This document shows positions 44,335 to 53,035 of a DNA stretch of 64,000 bases, piece after piece. Where the stretch lies: the NCBI RefSeq assembly GCF_014270035.1, contig NZ_JACNEP010000005.1:124001-188000 (forward strand), in the 5' to 3' direction. Origin of the DNA: Neptunicella marina (lineage in GTDB: Bacteria; Pseudomonadota; Gammaproteobacteria; Enterobacterales; Alteromonadaceae). A program made the position numbers and the translations under genes. The notes under the pieces are model-generated. The model was given only the letters and a program-made list of their open reading frames with translations, was not told the origin of the DNA and made no database searches. Each line of letters opens with the position of its first letter. The stretch's first letter is position 1.

Positions 44335-45413
44335 TGGATGAAAAACGTAGTAAAGCCACTAGAACCTTAAAGGCTGTCGATTTCTTCTGTGGTGGTGGAG
44401 GAATGAGTTATGGAATGCAGACGGCAGGAGTAAAAGTAATCGCAGGTATCGATTATGAACCTGCTTGTGAAAAAACCTATTTAGCAAATATTAAAGATGC
44501 CAAATTCATTAATTGTGATGTTTTCGAATTAAATGAGAAAAAGTTAGCTAAAGATTTAAAATTAAAACGTAATGACAAAGACTTAATTTTGATCGGATGT
44601 AGCCCTTGTCAGTACTGGAGCATAATAAATACGGACAAGAACAAGTCTGAACAATCTAAAAGTCTTTTAGTTGAATTCGAACGTTTTGTTAAGTTCTTAC
44701 GTCCAGGTTATGTGGTTGTAGAAAATGTTCCTGGTGTACTCCGAAGAAAAAAAGAAAGCGGTTTAGAGAATTTCATTCAATGGCTAGAGGAAGACGGCTA
44801 TGTTGTTCATTTTGAGATTCACAACACAAATGATTTTGGAGTACCGCAAAATAGAAGAAGATTTACACTTATAGCGAGTAGAGTTGGCAATCAAGAGGTG
44901 GCACCTAAAGTATGCTCAAATAAGCTCAATGTTTCAGATGTTATTGGCGAAGCTAATGGATTTCCTAAAGTGGAAGCTGGGCATGTAGATGACTCTAGCT
45001 TCAAGCACAGTGTTGCTAAGATCACACCGAAAACTCTTAAAAGACTTAAAATGGTCAAAAAGAATGGTGGGGACAGACTGGGTTTTGCTGATGACCCAGA
45101 ACTACAGCTACCTTGCTTTGTAGGAAAAGATAATTCTTTTAAAGATACATTTGGTCGTCTGTGGTGGGATAAACCATCTCCAACTATAACAACCAAATTT
45201 TTCAGTGTTTCAAATGGTAGATTTGTTCACCCAGAAGAAAATCGAGCTTTATCGTTAAGGGAAGGGGCAACATTGCAGTCATTTCCTAAATCATTTGAAT
45301 TTCACGGCACCAGTATGGAAGCAATAGCCAGACAAATAGGGAATGCGGTCCCACCAGAATATTCAAGGAGAATCGCGCTAGCGATTATAGAGAACAGCAA
45401 TGGCAAACTTTAA
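44334..45413 (+). CDS. DNA (cytosine-5) methyltransferase
   Basis: A 359-residue C5 methyltransferase with all main motifs in order: I (DFFCGGGGMSYG), IV with the catalytic Cys (GCSPCQYWS), VI (VVENVPGV), VIII (QNRRRFTLIA), and IX/X (REGATLQSFP, then RQIGNAVPP). The target-recognition region lies at about 200-300. It would methylate a cytosine in a short site that cannot be predicted here. It overlaps the next gene by 14 bp and the first by 1 bp. No restriction endonuclease is recognisable next to it, so it either protects against the activity of the two following genes or marks self DNA for them. Confidence 0.93.
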   Translation: MDEKRSKATRTLKAVDFFCGGGGMSYGMQTAGVKVIAGIDYEPACEKTYLANIKDAKFINCDVFELNEKKLAKDLKLKRNDKDLILIGCSPCQYWSIINTDKNKSEQSKSLLVEFERFVKFLRPGYVVVENVPGVLRRKKESGLENFIQWLEEDGYVVHFEIHNTNDFGVPQNRRRFTLIASRVGNQEVAPKVCSNKLNVSDVIGEANGFPKVEAGHVDDSSFKHSVAKITPKTLKRLKMVKKNGGDRLGFADDPELQLPCFVGKDNSFKDTFGRLWWDKPSPTITTKFFSVSNGRFVHPEENRALSLREGATLQSFPKSFEFHGTSMEAIARQIGNAVPPEYSRRIALAIIENSNGKL

Positions 45414-48372
45414 AACACGAGCAAGAGCACTAGATTTATTAGGCAGGCAGCAAATTGCGGGTATACCAACAGCAATAAATGAGTTACTTAAAAACGCTCA
45501 CGATGCATATGCAGATAATGTTGATATTGATTATTTCAGAATAAATGATCTTTTTGTGTTGAGAGATGATGGCGTAGGTATGTCAAAAGAGGACTTTGAA
45601 ACTCGCTGGCTTACACTTGGCACTGAATCCAAAGTGATACACAGAAAATCAAGTCCACCACCAATTGATCCCTCTAAACCCAAGCGGGTTGCAATGGGAG
45701 AAAAAGGCATAGGACGATTAGCTATTGCTTCAATCGGTAAACAAGTATTAATAGTTACCAAGGCTAAGGACCAGGAAGAAATCACAGCCGCCCTAATAAA
45801 TTGGCAAATTTTTGAGCTGCCAGGTCTAAATTTAGAAGATATTGTTATTCCAATAAGAACGCTTACAGAGTTGCCTAATAAATTAACAATAGATTCAATG
45901 AAAGAGGAATTGATAGAGTCCATCGACAAGCTTCTAGCACAAGACGATATCACTGATACTGAATATACAAATATAGAATCAACAATAAAAGCGTTTAACG
46001 CTGTTCCATCTGACCTACATCATAAACTAAACCGCAGCAATGATCTTACTGATCACCAGTCTAGTGGAACCTATTTTTTAGTGTCTCCTGTCGATGAAAC
46101 ACTGAAATTTGATTTGGATGGTTCATCCGTTGGTAAAGAAGCCACCAAAATAGAAAAAATGCTCATGGGTTTCCACAACACAATGACCCCTGATCACCCT
46201 AAGCCAATTCTAGATATCGTATTTAGAGATTACAGGGTAAATGATGGCACTTACGTCGATGTTATAGACAAAGAACAATTCTTCACTGTAGATGACTTCG
46301 AAGTTGCAGACCACCACTTTAAAGGCCATTTCGATGAGTTTGGACAGTTCAAGGGTACAATTAAGGTTTACCAAGAAAAAACATATGAACATATAGTAAA
46401 TTGGACCGGTAACAACTTTAACAAAACTAGCTGTGGACCATTTGAAATTAATTTAGCTTATGTTCAAGGCAAAAAGACTCAGACTATATTAAATAATGAG
46501 GATTTCGCGAGGATCAGTGCAAAAGCGGATAAATTTGGAGGCCTATATGTATACAAGGATAATATACGTATCCTTCCGTACGGTAATTCCGATGTTGATT
46601 ATTTAGACGTTGAAAAAAGAAGATCAAAGCATGCTGGCTCCGCATTTTTTTCTTATCGCAGAATGTTCGGTGTCATTAATCTTAAGCAGGAAGATAACTT
46701 TAAACTTAAAGAAAAAGCTGGGCGAGAAGGTTTCATTGAAGATAAAGCGTACCGTCAATTCAGAAATATACTTATAAATTTCCTCACTCAGCTGGCAACA
46801 GATTTTTTCAGAGAAGATACAAATGCAAGCCCTAAAGCAGAAGTTTGGGCCAATAAAAGAGCAGAAATAGAGGCGTCTCATAAGGCCCTAGAAAAGCAGA
46901 ATAAGAGGGCTAGAGCGAAAAAAGAGCGATTTGAAAAAGCCTTAAATAAATTTTTCTCTGATAACCAAGCAGGTCTTATTGAACAAGAAGTTGGAGCTAT
47001 TTTTACTGAAGCAGCTCAAGGGTTTAACACTATATATTCTATTAAAGACCATGATCTAGCTAGTCAAAAGGTAATAGATACTGAATCAGAAACCAGACAA
47101 AAGCTTAATGATTACAGAAAGTCTATTATTGTTCCAACACCAAGAGGATTCCTTGTGAGGGGTGAACTAAAATCAGACTATGAAGCTTATCTCAGTGAAT
47201 TTGATTTATTAGAAGAAAATTTATTCTCTAAAACAATTAAAAAGATTGATGAACTAGTTGATGAAACGGTTAAAAAGTTACAAATATCTATCAGTAAAAG
47301 AAAGCGTTTAGAAAAGGCTGTTGATTTTATTTCGCAGGAAGCAAAAGCAATCAATGCTCTTAAGAAGAATACAGCCACAGAGTCAGCCAATGAGATAACA
47401 AAAAGGGTAAAAGAGCTAACTACTGAGCTAATGGTAGATCTAGACGACCAAATTAGACAAGTAAAAGATAGATTTAAAACCATATCAATTGATAACGAAG
47501 CTGATATTGATTTAGTCACAAAACGAAAAGAGTTATCGGATGAAATAACCTCTGTAAGTGAAAGAAATACAAATATATTAGATACCATAATTAGGCAATT
47601 AGAAGGTATTTATTGGGAAAAAGATGACGATAATAATTATATAACAAACGAGCAAATAACGAGTGCTTTGGGCGAAGAATTAGAAGAGCTTAAAGAAAAA
47701 ATCCATGCGGATGTAGAATTGAGTCAATTAGGCTTGGCTGTAAGTATTATTCATCATGAGTTTAACAGCACAGTTAGATCTGTCCGCTCTAGCCTGAAAG
47801 ATTTAAAGGCCTGGTCTGATGTAAATCAAGACTTAGAAGGTGTTTACAAGAATATAAAAATCAACTTTGAACATCTTGATGGATACCTGAATTTATTCAC
47901 GCCACTAAACAGAAGACTTTCACGCAAATCCGAGAACATAAAACTGCTCGAAATAAAAGCTTTCTTAAAAGACTTATTTGGCAGTAGATTTGCGCGACAT
48001 GAAATCGCTTTTAATCATACAAATGGCTTTGCAAAAGGCAGCATAAATGGCTACCGCTCTTCTTTTTATCCTGTGTTTGTTAACTTGATTGACAATGCTA
48101 TCCATTGGTTAAATGAAAGTGGTATTTCTAATAAAACCATTAGACTTCATGCTGAAGATGATGGGTCAGTGTATGTTTCAAACAATGGATTAGAAATCCC
48201 TCAACAAGACAAAAACAAAATTTTTCAATTAGGATTCAGTCGAAAGGAAAATGGAAGAGGTATGGGCCTGCATATAAGTAATGAAGTTCTAGAAACTGCG
48301 GGTTACAAGTTGTTATTAGTTGAGCCAAGAAAGAATGCCACAGTAACGTTTAAAATAGCTAAAATGGACTAA
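45400..48372 (+). CDS. Dual GHKL ATPase protein (MORC/MutL-like plus kinase-like)
   Basis: A 990-residue protein with two Bergerat-fold regions. The N-terminal one has the N-box NELLKNAHDAYAD (E28, N32, D35), G1 box DDGVGM (56-61) and G2 GEKGIG (100-105), as in MORC/MutL/Hsp90-type ATPases. A middle region (about 480-760) is rich in Lys/Glu and looks coiled-coil. The C-terminal region resembles a histidine kinase: H-box IIHHEFNSTVRSVR (His 785/786), N-box NLIDNAIHWL (about N899) and G2 GRGMGLHIS (952 on). The lysine-aspartate-rich linker and double ATPase are unusual. It overlaps the methyltransferase by 14 bp, and the next gene starts 5 bp after it. Confidence 0.85.
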   Translation: MANFKTRARALDLLGRQQIAGIPTAINELLKNAHDAYADNVDIDYFRINDLFVLRDDGVGMSKEDFETRWLTLGTESKVIHRKSSPPPIDPSKPKRVAMGEKGIGRLAIASIGKQVLIVTKAKDQEEITAALINWQIFELPGLNLEDIVIPIRTLTELPNKLTIDSMKEELIESIDKLLAQDDITDTEYTNIESTIKAFNAVPSDLHHKLNRSNDLTDHQSSGTYFLVSPVDETLKFDLDGSSVGKEATKIEKMLMGFHNTMTPDHPKPILDIVFRDYRVNDGTYVDVIDKEQFFTVDDFEVADHHFKGHFDEFGQFKGTIKVYQEKTYEHIVNWTGNNFNKTSCGPFEINLAYVQGKKTQTILNNEDFARISAKADKFGGLYVYKDNIRILPYGNSDVDYLDVEKRRSKHAGSAFFSYRRMFGVINLKQEDNFKLKEKAGREGFIEDKAYRQFRNILINFLTQLATDFFREDTNASPKAEVWANKRAEIEASHKALEKQNKRARAKKERFEKALNKFFSDNQAGLIEQEVGAIFTEAAQGFNTIYSIKDHDLASQKVIDTESETRQKLNDYRKSIIVPTPRGFLVRGELKSDYEAYLSEFDLLEENLFSKTIKKIDELVDETVKKLQISISKRKRLEKAVDFISQEAKAINALKKNTATESANEITKRVKELTTELMVDLDDQIRQVKDRFKTISIDNEADIDLVTKRKELSDEITSVSERNTNILDTIIRQLEGIYWEKDDDNNYITNEQITSALGEELEELKEKIHADVELSQLGLAVSIIHHEFNSTVRSVRSSLKDLKAWSDVNQDLEGVYKNIKINFEHLDGYLNLFTPLNRRLSRKSENIKLLEIKAFLKDLFGSRFARHEIAFNHTNGFAKGSINGYRSSFYPVFVNLIDNAIHWLNESGISNKTIRLHAEDDGSVYVSNNGLEIPQQDKNKIFQLGFSRKENGRGMGLHISNEVLETAGYKLLLVEPRKNATVTFKIAKMD

Positions 48373-48377
48373 AAATA

Positions 48378-50006
48378 ATGAGTTTTAGGGATAAATCTAA
48401 CGAAATTGCAAATGAATTCCTACAGACTGTAGTATTTCTTGACGACAAAGCGTATGGCACAACGGATCAAGCTGATATAAATCATGACTTTGATGTAAAG
48501 TCAGTAGTTAAATCATTCGCTCGAAACAAGAAAGTTTGTTCAGTTTTTCAACCAGAAGTTGAAAGTGATATAGGCCTCTTTACAGAAATAGCTCAGAAAG
48601 CGGATGTAGTTGTTCTTGATTGGCGCATTATTATTAATCTGGACAATATTAATGAACTCGATGATGAAGATGACGCAGAAGTTGATGACCCGAATGGTCA
48701 TTACACCAAGCAAATAATAAACAAATTATTAGAATCTAAGAGCAGCCAAAATAGTTTAAAGTTAATAGTTGTTTACACTGGAAATACTGAACTACTGGAA
48801 ATAGCAGCTAGTATATCAGATAGCCTGATGCACGCTGGCATTAGTGGGTTTTCGATTAATCAAGATGACGAATGCTGCGTTAACTCTCATAGTTGTAAAA
48901 TATTAGTTCGAGCTAAGTCAAATGGAGGTCATAATCGTGGACAGCATGCCCCAGAGCTAAGAGAAAAGTCAGTTACTTACGAAGAACTTCCTGAATTCAT
49001 TAACTCTGAATTCGCAGAAATGACCAACGGCTTGTTATCAAACTTTGCTTTAAAGGCTTTGACAGCTATAAGAGAGAATAGTTTTCAAATTATAAATGTC
49101 TTCTCAAAAAGTCTTGATTACGCATATCTAGCAAATCAGTCTCTATTAATTAACAACCATGACGCAAATGAATTATTAGTTGATCTCATAGGCGATACAT
49201 TTGTATCAATATTACGTGCTAATGACGCCAATAGCTTACTTGATACAGAGCTTATTAACACATGGTTAGACGACAACTTACAAGCTCAAGAACAACGTAA
49301 AAGGTCTAATGCGGGTCAATTTGAAGATTCAACTTTCGCAGTACCTGTAGCTAAAGCTCTCGATTTATTAAGTTCATGTAATGATGTTCAAGAAAAGTTT
49401 GTTGATGCTCTAGCTGATTTAGAAAACTTGTCTAGAAGGAATGTTGAGAAAAACTACAAAGCTTATGCTTTCGATATTTTCTCTGACTCTCAAGGAAATG
49501 GCTCTCACCAAGAGTATGCAAAACTGTGTCAACATAAGAACTTAATTCACAGCGAAGGATATATTCCTTTTCTTAGTCTAGGTACAGTCGTAAAAAGCAG
49601 CCATGATGGGAAGTATTTCGTTTGTATCCAACAGCGTTGTGATTCTGTAAGAATCGCGAATGGTGATATACGAAGGTTCCTATTCATCTCTTTGGATTTA
49701 GTTGATAATGACAAACCATTTGATTTCATTACACCAAGCGGTGAAAAGCTGTACTTAAATCGCAAAACCTATGACTTAAAAACAATTAAGTTTTTAGCTT
49801 CTGATGATGGCTCGGTAAGAGCTGAAAGAGATCAAGACACTCTTATATTCAAACAGTTTCATCAAATGGAGGATGGAATAGAGAGTTTTGAATATTTATT
49901 TGAGCTAAAAGAGCTCTATGCTCAAAGAATAGTAGATGATTACAGCTCTGGCTTATCTCGTGTAGGTTTAGATGAGCCTGAATGGGTTAGACTAAGCAAA
50001 AGATAA
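48378..50006 (+). CDS. Divergent receiver-domain protein, cargo operon gene 4
   Basis: A 542-residue protein. The N-terminal part has a receiver-like order of residues: acidic pair D22-D23 (VVFLDDKAYG), candidate phospho-acceptor D81 (ADVVVLDWRI), T134 (LIVVYTGN) and K180 (ILVRAKSNG). An acidic insertion (95-104, DDEDDAEVDD) follows D81. The remaining 360 residues are not recognised; SHDGKYFVCIQQRCDSV and PFDFITPSGEKLYL suggest a beta-rich effector domain. It pairs with the C-terminal kinase-like part of the upstream protein, so a phospho-relay is plausible. It may be the effector. Ends at a terminator inside the element. Confidence 0.65.
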   Translation: MSFRDKSNEIANEFLQTVVFLDDKAYGTTDQADINHDFDVKSVVKSFARNKKVCSVFQPEVESDIGLFTEIAQKADVVVLDWRIIINLDNINELDDEDDAEVDDPNGHYTKQIINKLLESKSSQNSLKLIVVYTGNTELLEIAASISDSLMHAGISGFSINQDDECCVNSHSCKILVRAKSNGGHNRGQHAPELREKSVTYEELPEFINSEFAEMTNGLLSNFALKALTAIRENSFQIINVFSKSLDYAYLANQSLLINNHDANELLVDLIGDTFVSILRANDANSLLDTELINTWLDDNLQAQEQRKRSNAGQFEDSTFAVPVAKALDLLSSCNDVQEKFVDALADLENLSRRNVEKNYKAYAFDIFSDSQGNGSHQEYAKLCQHKNLIHSEGYIPFLSLGTVVKSSHDGKYFVCIQQRCDSVRIANGDIRRFLFISLDLVDNDKPFDFITPSGEKLYLNRKTYDLKTIKFLASDDGSVRAERDQDTLIFKQFHQMEDGIESFEYLFELKELYAQRIVDDYSSGLSRVGLDEPEWVRLSKR

Positions 50007-50025
50007 TATTCTAAAAACTTAATTT

Positions 50026-50052
50026 AAAACGGTCACTAAATGTGACCGTTTT
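50026..50052 (+). terminator. Terminator of the cargo operon
   Basis: AAAACGGTCAC-TAAAT-GTGACCGTTTT, 20 bp after the last cargo gene and just inside the right end of the element. Confidence 0.9.
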
Positions 50053-50132
50053 GTTTCGCACTCTAAAACTGTAGCGAATTTATAAGTTGCGTACTTTTAA
50101 ATTAGTTGCGCACATTAAACACCGTTTCGAAC
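50053..50132. repeat. Five GTTKCGNAC-type sites of the right end
   Basis: GTTTCGCAC (50053), GTAGCGAAT (50071), GTTGCGTAC (50086), GTTGCGCAC (50105) and GTTTCGAAC (50124), at 18, 15, 19 and 19 bp spacing. They resemble the closely packed transposase-binding sites of a Tn7 right end. Confidence 0.65.
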
Positions 50133-50149
50133 ATTATTTAACGTGCACA
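50124..50149. repeat. Right terminal inverted repeat of the Tn7-like element
   Basis: Reverse complement reads TGTGCACGTTAAATAATG, one mismatch, then TCGAAAC. Ends in ACA at 50149. Confidence 0.85.
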
Positions 50150-50154
50150 TTTGT
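50150..50154. repeat. Right target-site duplication TTTGT
   Basis: Identical to the left flank at 43898-43902; lies 18-22 bp past the glmS stop codon. Confidence 0.8.
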
Positions 50155-50171
50155 TTATTCAGCTTAAACAC

Positions 50172-52004
50172 TTATTCAACTGTAACTGATTTCGCCAGAT
50201 TTCGAGGCTGATCCACATCAGTACCTTTTATCAGTGCCACGTAATAAGACAGCAGTTGCAGCGGTACAGTGTAAATAATCGGCGCAATAATAGCGTCCAC
50301 ATGCGGTACATCGATGACACGCATGGTGTCATCACTTTTAAAGTGGGCATCTTTATCGGCAAATACGTACATAATGCCGCCACGAGCGCGCACTTCTTCC
50401 ACGTTAGATTTAAGTTTTTCCAGCAGCTCGTTATTTGGCGCAACCACGATGACCGGCATATTTTCATCAATTAACGCCAGTGGACCGTGTTTTAATTCGC
50501 CTGATGCATAAGCTTCAGCGTGGATATAAGAAATTTCCTTAAGCTTTAGCGCACCTTCCATCGCAATGGGGTACTGATCGCCACGGCCTAAAAACAGGCT
50601 GTGGTGTTTATCAGAGAATTCTTCCGCCAGTGTTTCAATTGCATCACTTAAATTCAGCGCTTCTTCCAGTTTGGCAGGCAGGCTGTGCAGCGCTTTTAAA
50701 ATCGCCTGCATTTTGTCCTGCGCCATGCCTTTATGCTGGCCAATGGCCGCAGTTAACATCAATAACGCAGTTAACTGAGTGGTAAAGGCTTTGGTAGATG
50801 CCACACCGATTTCAGCACCGGCTTTGGTCATAAAAGCCAAGTCGGATTCACGCACCAAAGACGAACCCGGCACGTTACAAATGGTTAAGCTGGCCATATA
50901 ACCTGATTCTTTAGCCAAGCGCAGCGCTGCTAATGTATCGGCGGTTTCACCCGACTGAGAAATGGTTACCAACAAGCTATTTGGGTGCACATACGAGTGG
51001 CGATAACGGAATTCAGAGGCGATTTCCACGTTACAGCTCACGTTAGCGTGTTGCTCCAGCCAGTAACGCGCGGTCATGCCCGAGTGATAGCTGGTACCAC
51101 AGGCGATAATTTGCACGTGCTGCACTTTGGCCAAAATATCCTGTGCGTTTTCACCAAAAATCTCGCTGCTTACGCCGTTATCCTGCAAACGGCCATGCAG
51201 TGTATTACGCACAACCACTGGCTGCTCGTGGATTTCTTTCAACATATAGTGACGGTAACCGGCTTTATCACCCGCATCGTGTTGGATATTCGATTCAATC
51301 ACTTCGCGCTCGACCGGCTCACCATTTTTATCAAAAATATGGATGTCGGTACGGCTGATTTCGGCGACATCACCTTCTTCTAAAAAGATAAAACGACGCG
51401 TCACCGGCAATAACGCCAGCTGATCCGAGGCAATAAAGTTTTCGCCAAACCCTAAACCAATCACCAGCGGACTGCCGGAACGCGCAACCACGACTTTTTC
51501 TGGCTGCTGTTTATCCATTACCACTGTGCCGTAAGCACCATCGAATTTTTTTACTGCCGATTGCACCGCCGATAACAGGCTGTCGCCACTTTGCAGTTTG
51601 TGATCTACCAAGTGCGCGATAGTTTCAGTGTCGGTATCCGATGTGAACTGATAACCCTTAGCTTGCAGCTCGGTTTTGAGTTTTAAATAGTTTTCAATAA
51701 TGCCATTGTGCACTACCGCCACACGCTCCGATGAAAAGTGTGGGTGAGCGTTCGCTTCGGTTACACCACCATGCGTAGCCCAGCGAGTGTGTGCAATACC
51801 GACAAAACCACGTACCGGATTTTCTGCGACAGCAGAGGATAATTCCTGCACTTTACCGGTACGGCGTACACGTTCGATATCGCCTTCGCCATTTATAACC
51901 GCCACACCGGCCGAGTCGTAACCGCGGTATTCCAGACGACGCAGACCTTCCAATAAAATTTCAACTACATTACGTTCAGCGACAGCGCCGACTATTCCAC
52001 ACAT
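50172..52004 (-). CDS. glmS: Glucosamine-6-phosphate synthase
   Basis: A 610-residue enzyme making glucosamine-6-phosphate from fructose-6-phosphate and glutamine, the entry to peptidoglycan and lipopolysaccharide amino sugars. The N-terminal Cys nucleophile is in [12 protein letters not shown], the glutaminase domain includes [12 protein letters not shown], and two SIS isomerase domains follow ([26 protein letters not shown]). The C-terminal LAKSVTVE is the conserved end whose DNA is the TnsD target of Tn7, and the element at 43903-50149 sits directly after it. It follows a DeoR-family regulator gene by 12 bp in the same direction, so the two may be cotranscribed. Confidence 0.97.
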   Translation of the reverse strand: MCGIVGAVAERNVVEILLEGLRRLEYRGYDSAGVAVINGEGDIERVRRTGKVQELSSAVAENPVRGFVGIAHTRWATHGGVTEANAHPHFSSERVAVVHNGIIENYLKLKTELQAKGYQFTSDTDTETIAHLVDHKLQSGDSLLSAVQSAVKKFDGAYGTVVMDKQQPEKVVVARSGSPLVIGLGFGENFIASDQLALLPVTRRFIFLEEGDVAEISRTDIHIFDKNGEPVEREVIESNIQHDAGDKAGYRHYMLKEIHEQPVVVRNTLHGRLQDNGVSSEIFGENAQDILAKVQHVQIIACGTSYHSGMTARYWLEQHANVSCNVEIASEFRYRHSYVHPNSLLVTISQSGETADTLAALRLAKESGYMASLTICNVPGSSLVRESDLAFMTKAGAEIGVASTKAFTTQLTALLMLTAAIGQHKGMAQDKMQAILKALHSLPAKLEEALNLSDAIETLAEEFSDKHHSLFLGRGDQYPIAMEGALKLKEISYIHAEAYASGELKHGPLALIDENMPVIVVAPNNELLEKLKSNVEEVRARGGIMYVFADKDAHFKSDDTMRVIDVPHVDAIIAPIIYTVPLQLLSYYVALIKGTDVDQPRNLAKSVTVE

Positions 52005-52016
52005 AAATAACTCCGT

Positions 52017-52781
52017 TTATAGCGGTTCGGCGCAAATAACCTGTACGCCTTGTTGTTCGATTAAAGCTTTGGCCGCCGCATCCAGTTGGTTGTCGGTGAC
52101 AAGCACAGAAATTTGTTGCCAGGTTAATTCCACGTTCGGCATTTTGTGGCTGAGTTTGTCGGACTCGGCCATTACCACCACCTTGTCGGCCACTTCGGCC
52201 ATTACGCGGGTTAAATTGGTCAGTTCATTAAAGGTGGTGGTGCCCTTGTTTAGATCGATGCCGGATGCACCCACAAAGGCCAGATCAAAGTTGTATTCGC
52301 GCAGCATTTTTTCAGCCATTTGTCCCTGAAAGGATTGCGATTGCGCATCCCAGGTGCCGCCTGTCATCAATAACGTGGGTTCGTTTTCCTGACTGACTAA
52401 CTGATCAGCCACATGCAAGGCATTGGTCATAACCACTAAACCCCGCTTTTCACTTAATAACGGTAATAAGGCGAGGGTAGTGCTGCCACTATCAATCACC
52501 ATGCGCTGACGATCATTAATTAAAGCAAGCGCGGCTTTGGCAATGGATAACTTTCGTTTCGAAATATTATTTACAGGCGCATTATTGCTTTGGTTTTGTA
52601 CGGGTACTGCTCCGCCAAATTTACGCAGCAACAAACCCGCCTGTTCTAAATGGGTAATATCTTTACGAATGGTCACAACCGAAGTTTCAAACTGCGCGGC
52701 AAGGCTTTCAACCGAGGCTTTGCCCTGCTGATTGACCAATTCAACAATTTGCTGACGACGTTCGCTGGTATTACGCTTCAT
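52017..52781 (-). CDS. DeoR-family regulator upstream of glmS
   Basis: A 254-residue regulator with the DeoR HTH (RRQQIVELVNQQGKASVESLAAQF, then VVTIRKDITHLEQAGLLLRKFGGA) and a sugar-phosphate-binding domain (VIDSGSTTLALLPLL, TGGTWD, FVGASGIDLNKG). DeoR-type genes often precede glmS in Vibrio and Alteromonas relatives and are thought to respond to hexosamine phosphates. It probably regulates its own operon with glmS. The upstream region is dense with hairpins. Confidence 0.88.
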   Translation of the reverse strand: MKRNTSERRQQIVELVNQQGKASVESLAAQFETSVVTIRKDITHLEQAGLLLRKFGGAVPVQNQSNNAPVNNISKRKLSIAKAALALINDRQRMVIDSGSTTLALLPLLSEKRGLVVMTNALHVADQLVSQENEPTLLMTGGTWDAQSQSFQGQMAEKMLREYNFDLAFVGASGIDLNKGTTTFNELTNLTRVMAEVADKVVVMAESDKLSHKMPNVELTWQQISVLVTDNQLDAAAKALIEQQGVQVICAEPL

Positions 52782-52889
52782 TACTTTCCATTCGAAACTT
52801 AAGTTACTTTTCGAAAGAATACGGAAATTTATGAAATAAGGAAAGCTATTTATTGTACAAAAGAAGTTTTAGTCAGTTTTGATAACAAA

Positions 52890-52904
52890 TGTTGCGACGC
52901 AACA
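52890..52904. promoter_or_regulatory. Palindrome TGTTGCG-A-CGCAACA
   Basis: Perfect inverted repeat with 7-bp arms in the leader of the DeoR-family gene; a candidate autoregulatory operator. The whole 371-bp gap 52782-53152 also contains the hairpin at 52931 and the hemE promoter region. Confidence 0.45.
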
Positions 52905-52930
52905 GAAACGATTTTAAGCGGGAAATAAAA

Positions 52931-52954
52931 AAGCCTTATCCGAAGATAAGGCTT
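52931..52954 (-). terminator. Intrinsic terminator read on the minus strand
   Basis: AAGCCTTATC-CGAA-GATAAGGCTT. On the minus strand it is followed by TTTTTTATTT. No minus-strand gene lies upstream of it, since hemE begins at 53153 on the plus strand, so it ends either a leader transcript of the DeoR-glmS unit or a small RNA. Confidence 0.8.
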
Positions 52955-53035
52955 GAATATTTTAGCGTGGAGGTCTCGTATACGAGCTTCTTTTTGTTAG
53001 TATTTCACTAGCGCAGGGACTTTATAACAGAGTTT
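52931..53035 (-). ncRNA. Candidate small RNA or leader upstream of deoR-glmS
   Basis: On the minus strand TTGCGT and TATAAA, 18 bp apart (about 53055-53026), could form a promoter. The transcript would contain the CTCGTATACGAG palindrome (52975-52986), the C/U-rich anti-ribosome-site segment ACCTCCAC and the terminator hairpin, about 90-100 nt in all. The alternative is an attenuated leader of the DeoR-family/glmS unit. Confidence 0.3.

Larger units (their letters stand above)
43903..50149. mobile_element. Non-autonomous Tn7-like element in attTn7
   Basis: 6247 bp bounded by TGT...ACA ends in 26-bp inverted repeats (25/26 identical), flanked by a perfect 5-bp duplication TTTGT. The right end lies 22 bp past the glmS stop codon, in the place and orientation used by Tn7. 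The right end carries five close copies of GTTKCGNAC; the left end has fewer, more widely spaced copies, the asymmetry known from Tn7. The cargo is AT-rich relative to flanking genes. I see no tnsA, tnsB, tnsC or tniQ-like gene inside, so mobility would need proteins supplied elsewhere. Each point is read directly; the family assignment follows from Tn7 biology. Confidence 0.85.

Noticed and set aside
44334-50006. Detocs or a standard type II restriction-modification system
   Set aside because: No nucleosidase effector and no recognisable restriction endonuclease; the methyltransferase/dual GHKL/receiver set does not match either composition.
43903-50149. Element carrying its own Tn7 transposase
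   Set aside because: None of the cargo proteins shows a DDE, TnsA nuclease, TnsC AAA or TniQ pattern; the ATPase parts are GHKL type.
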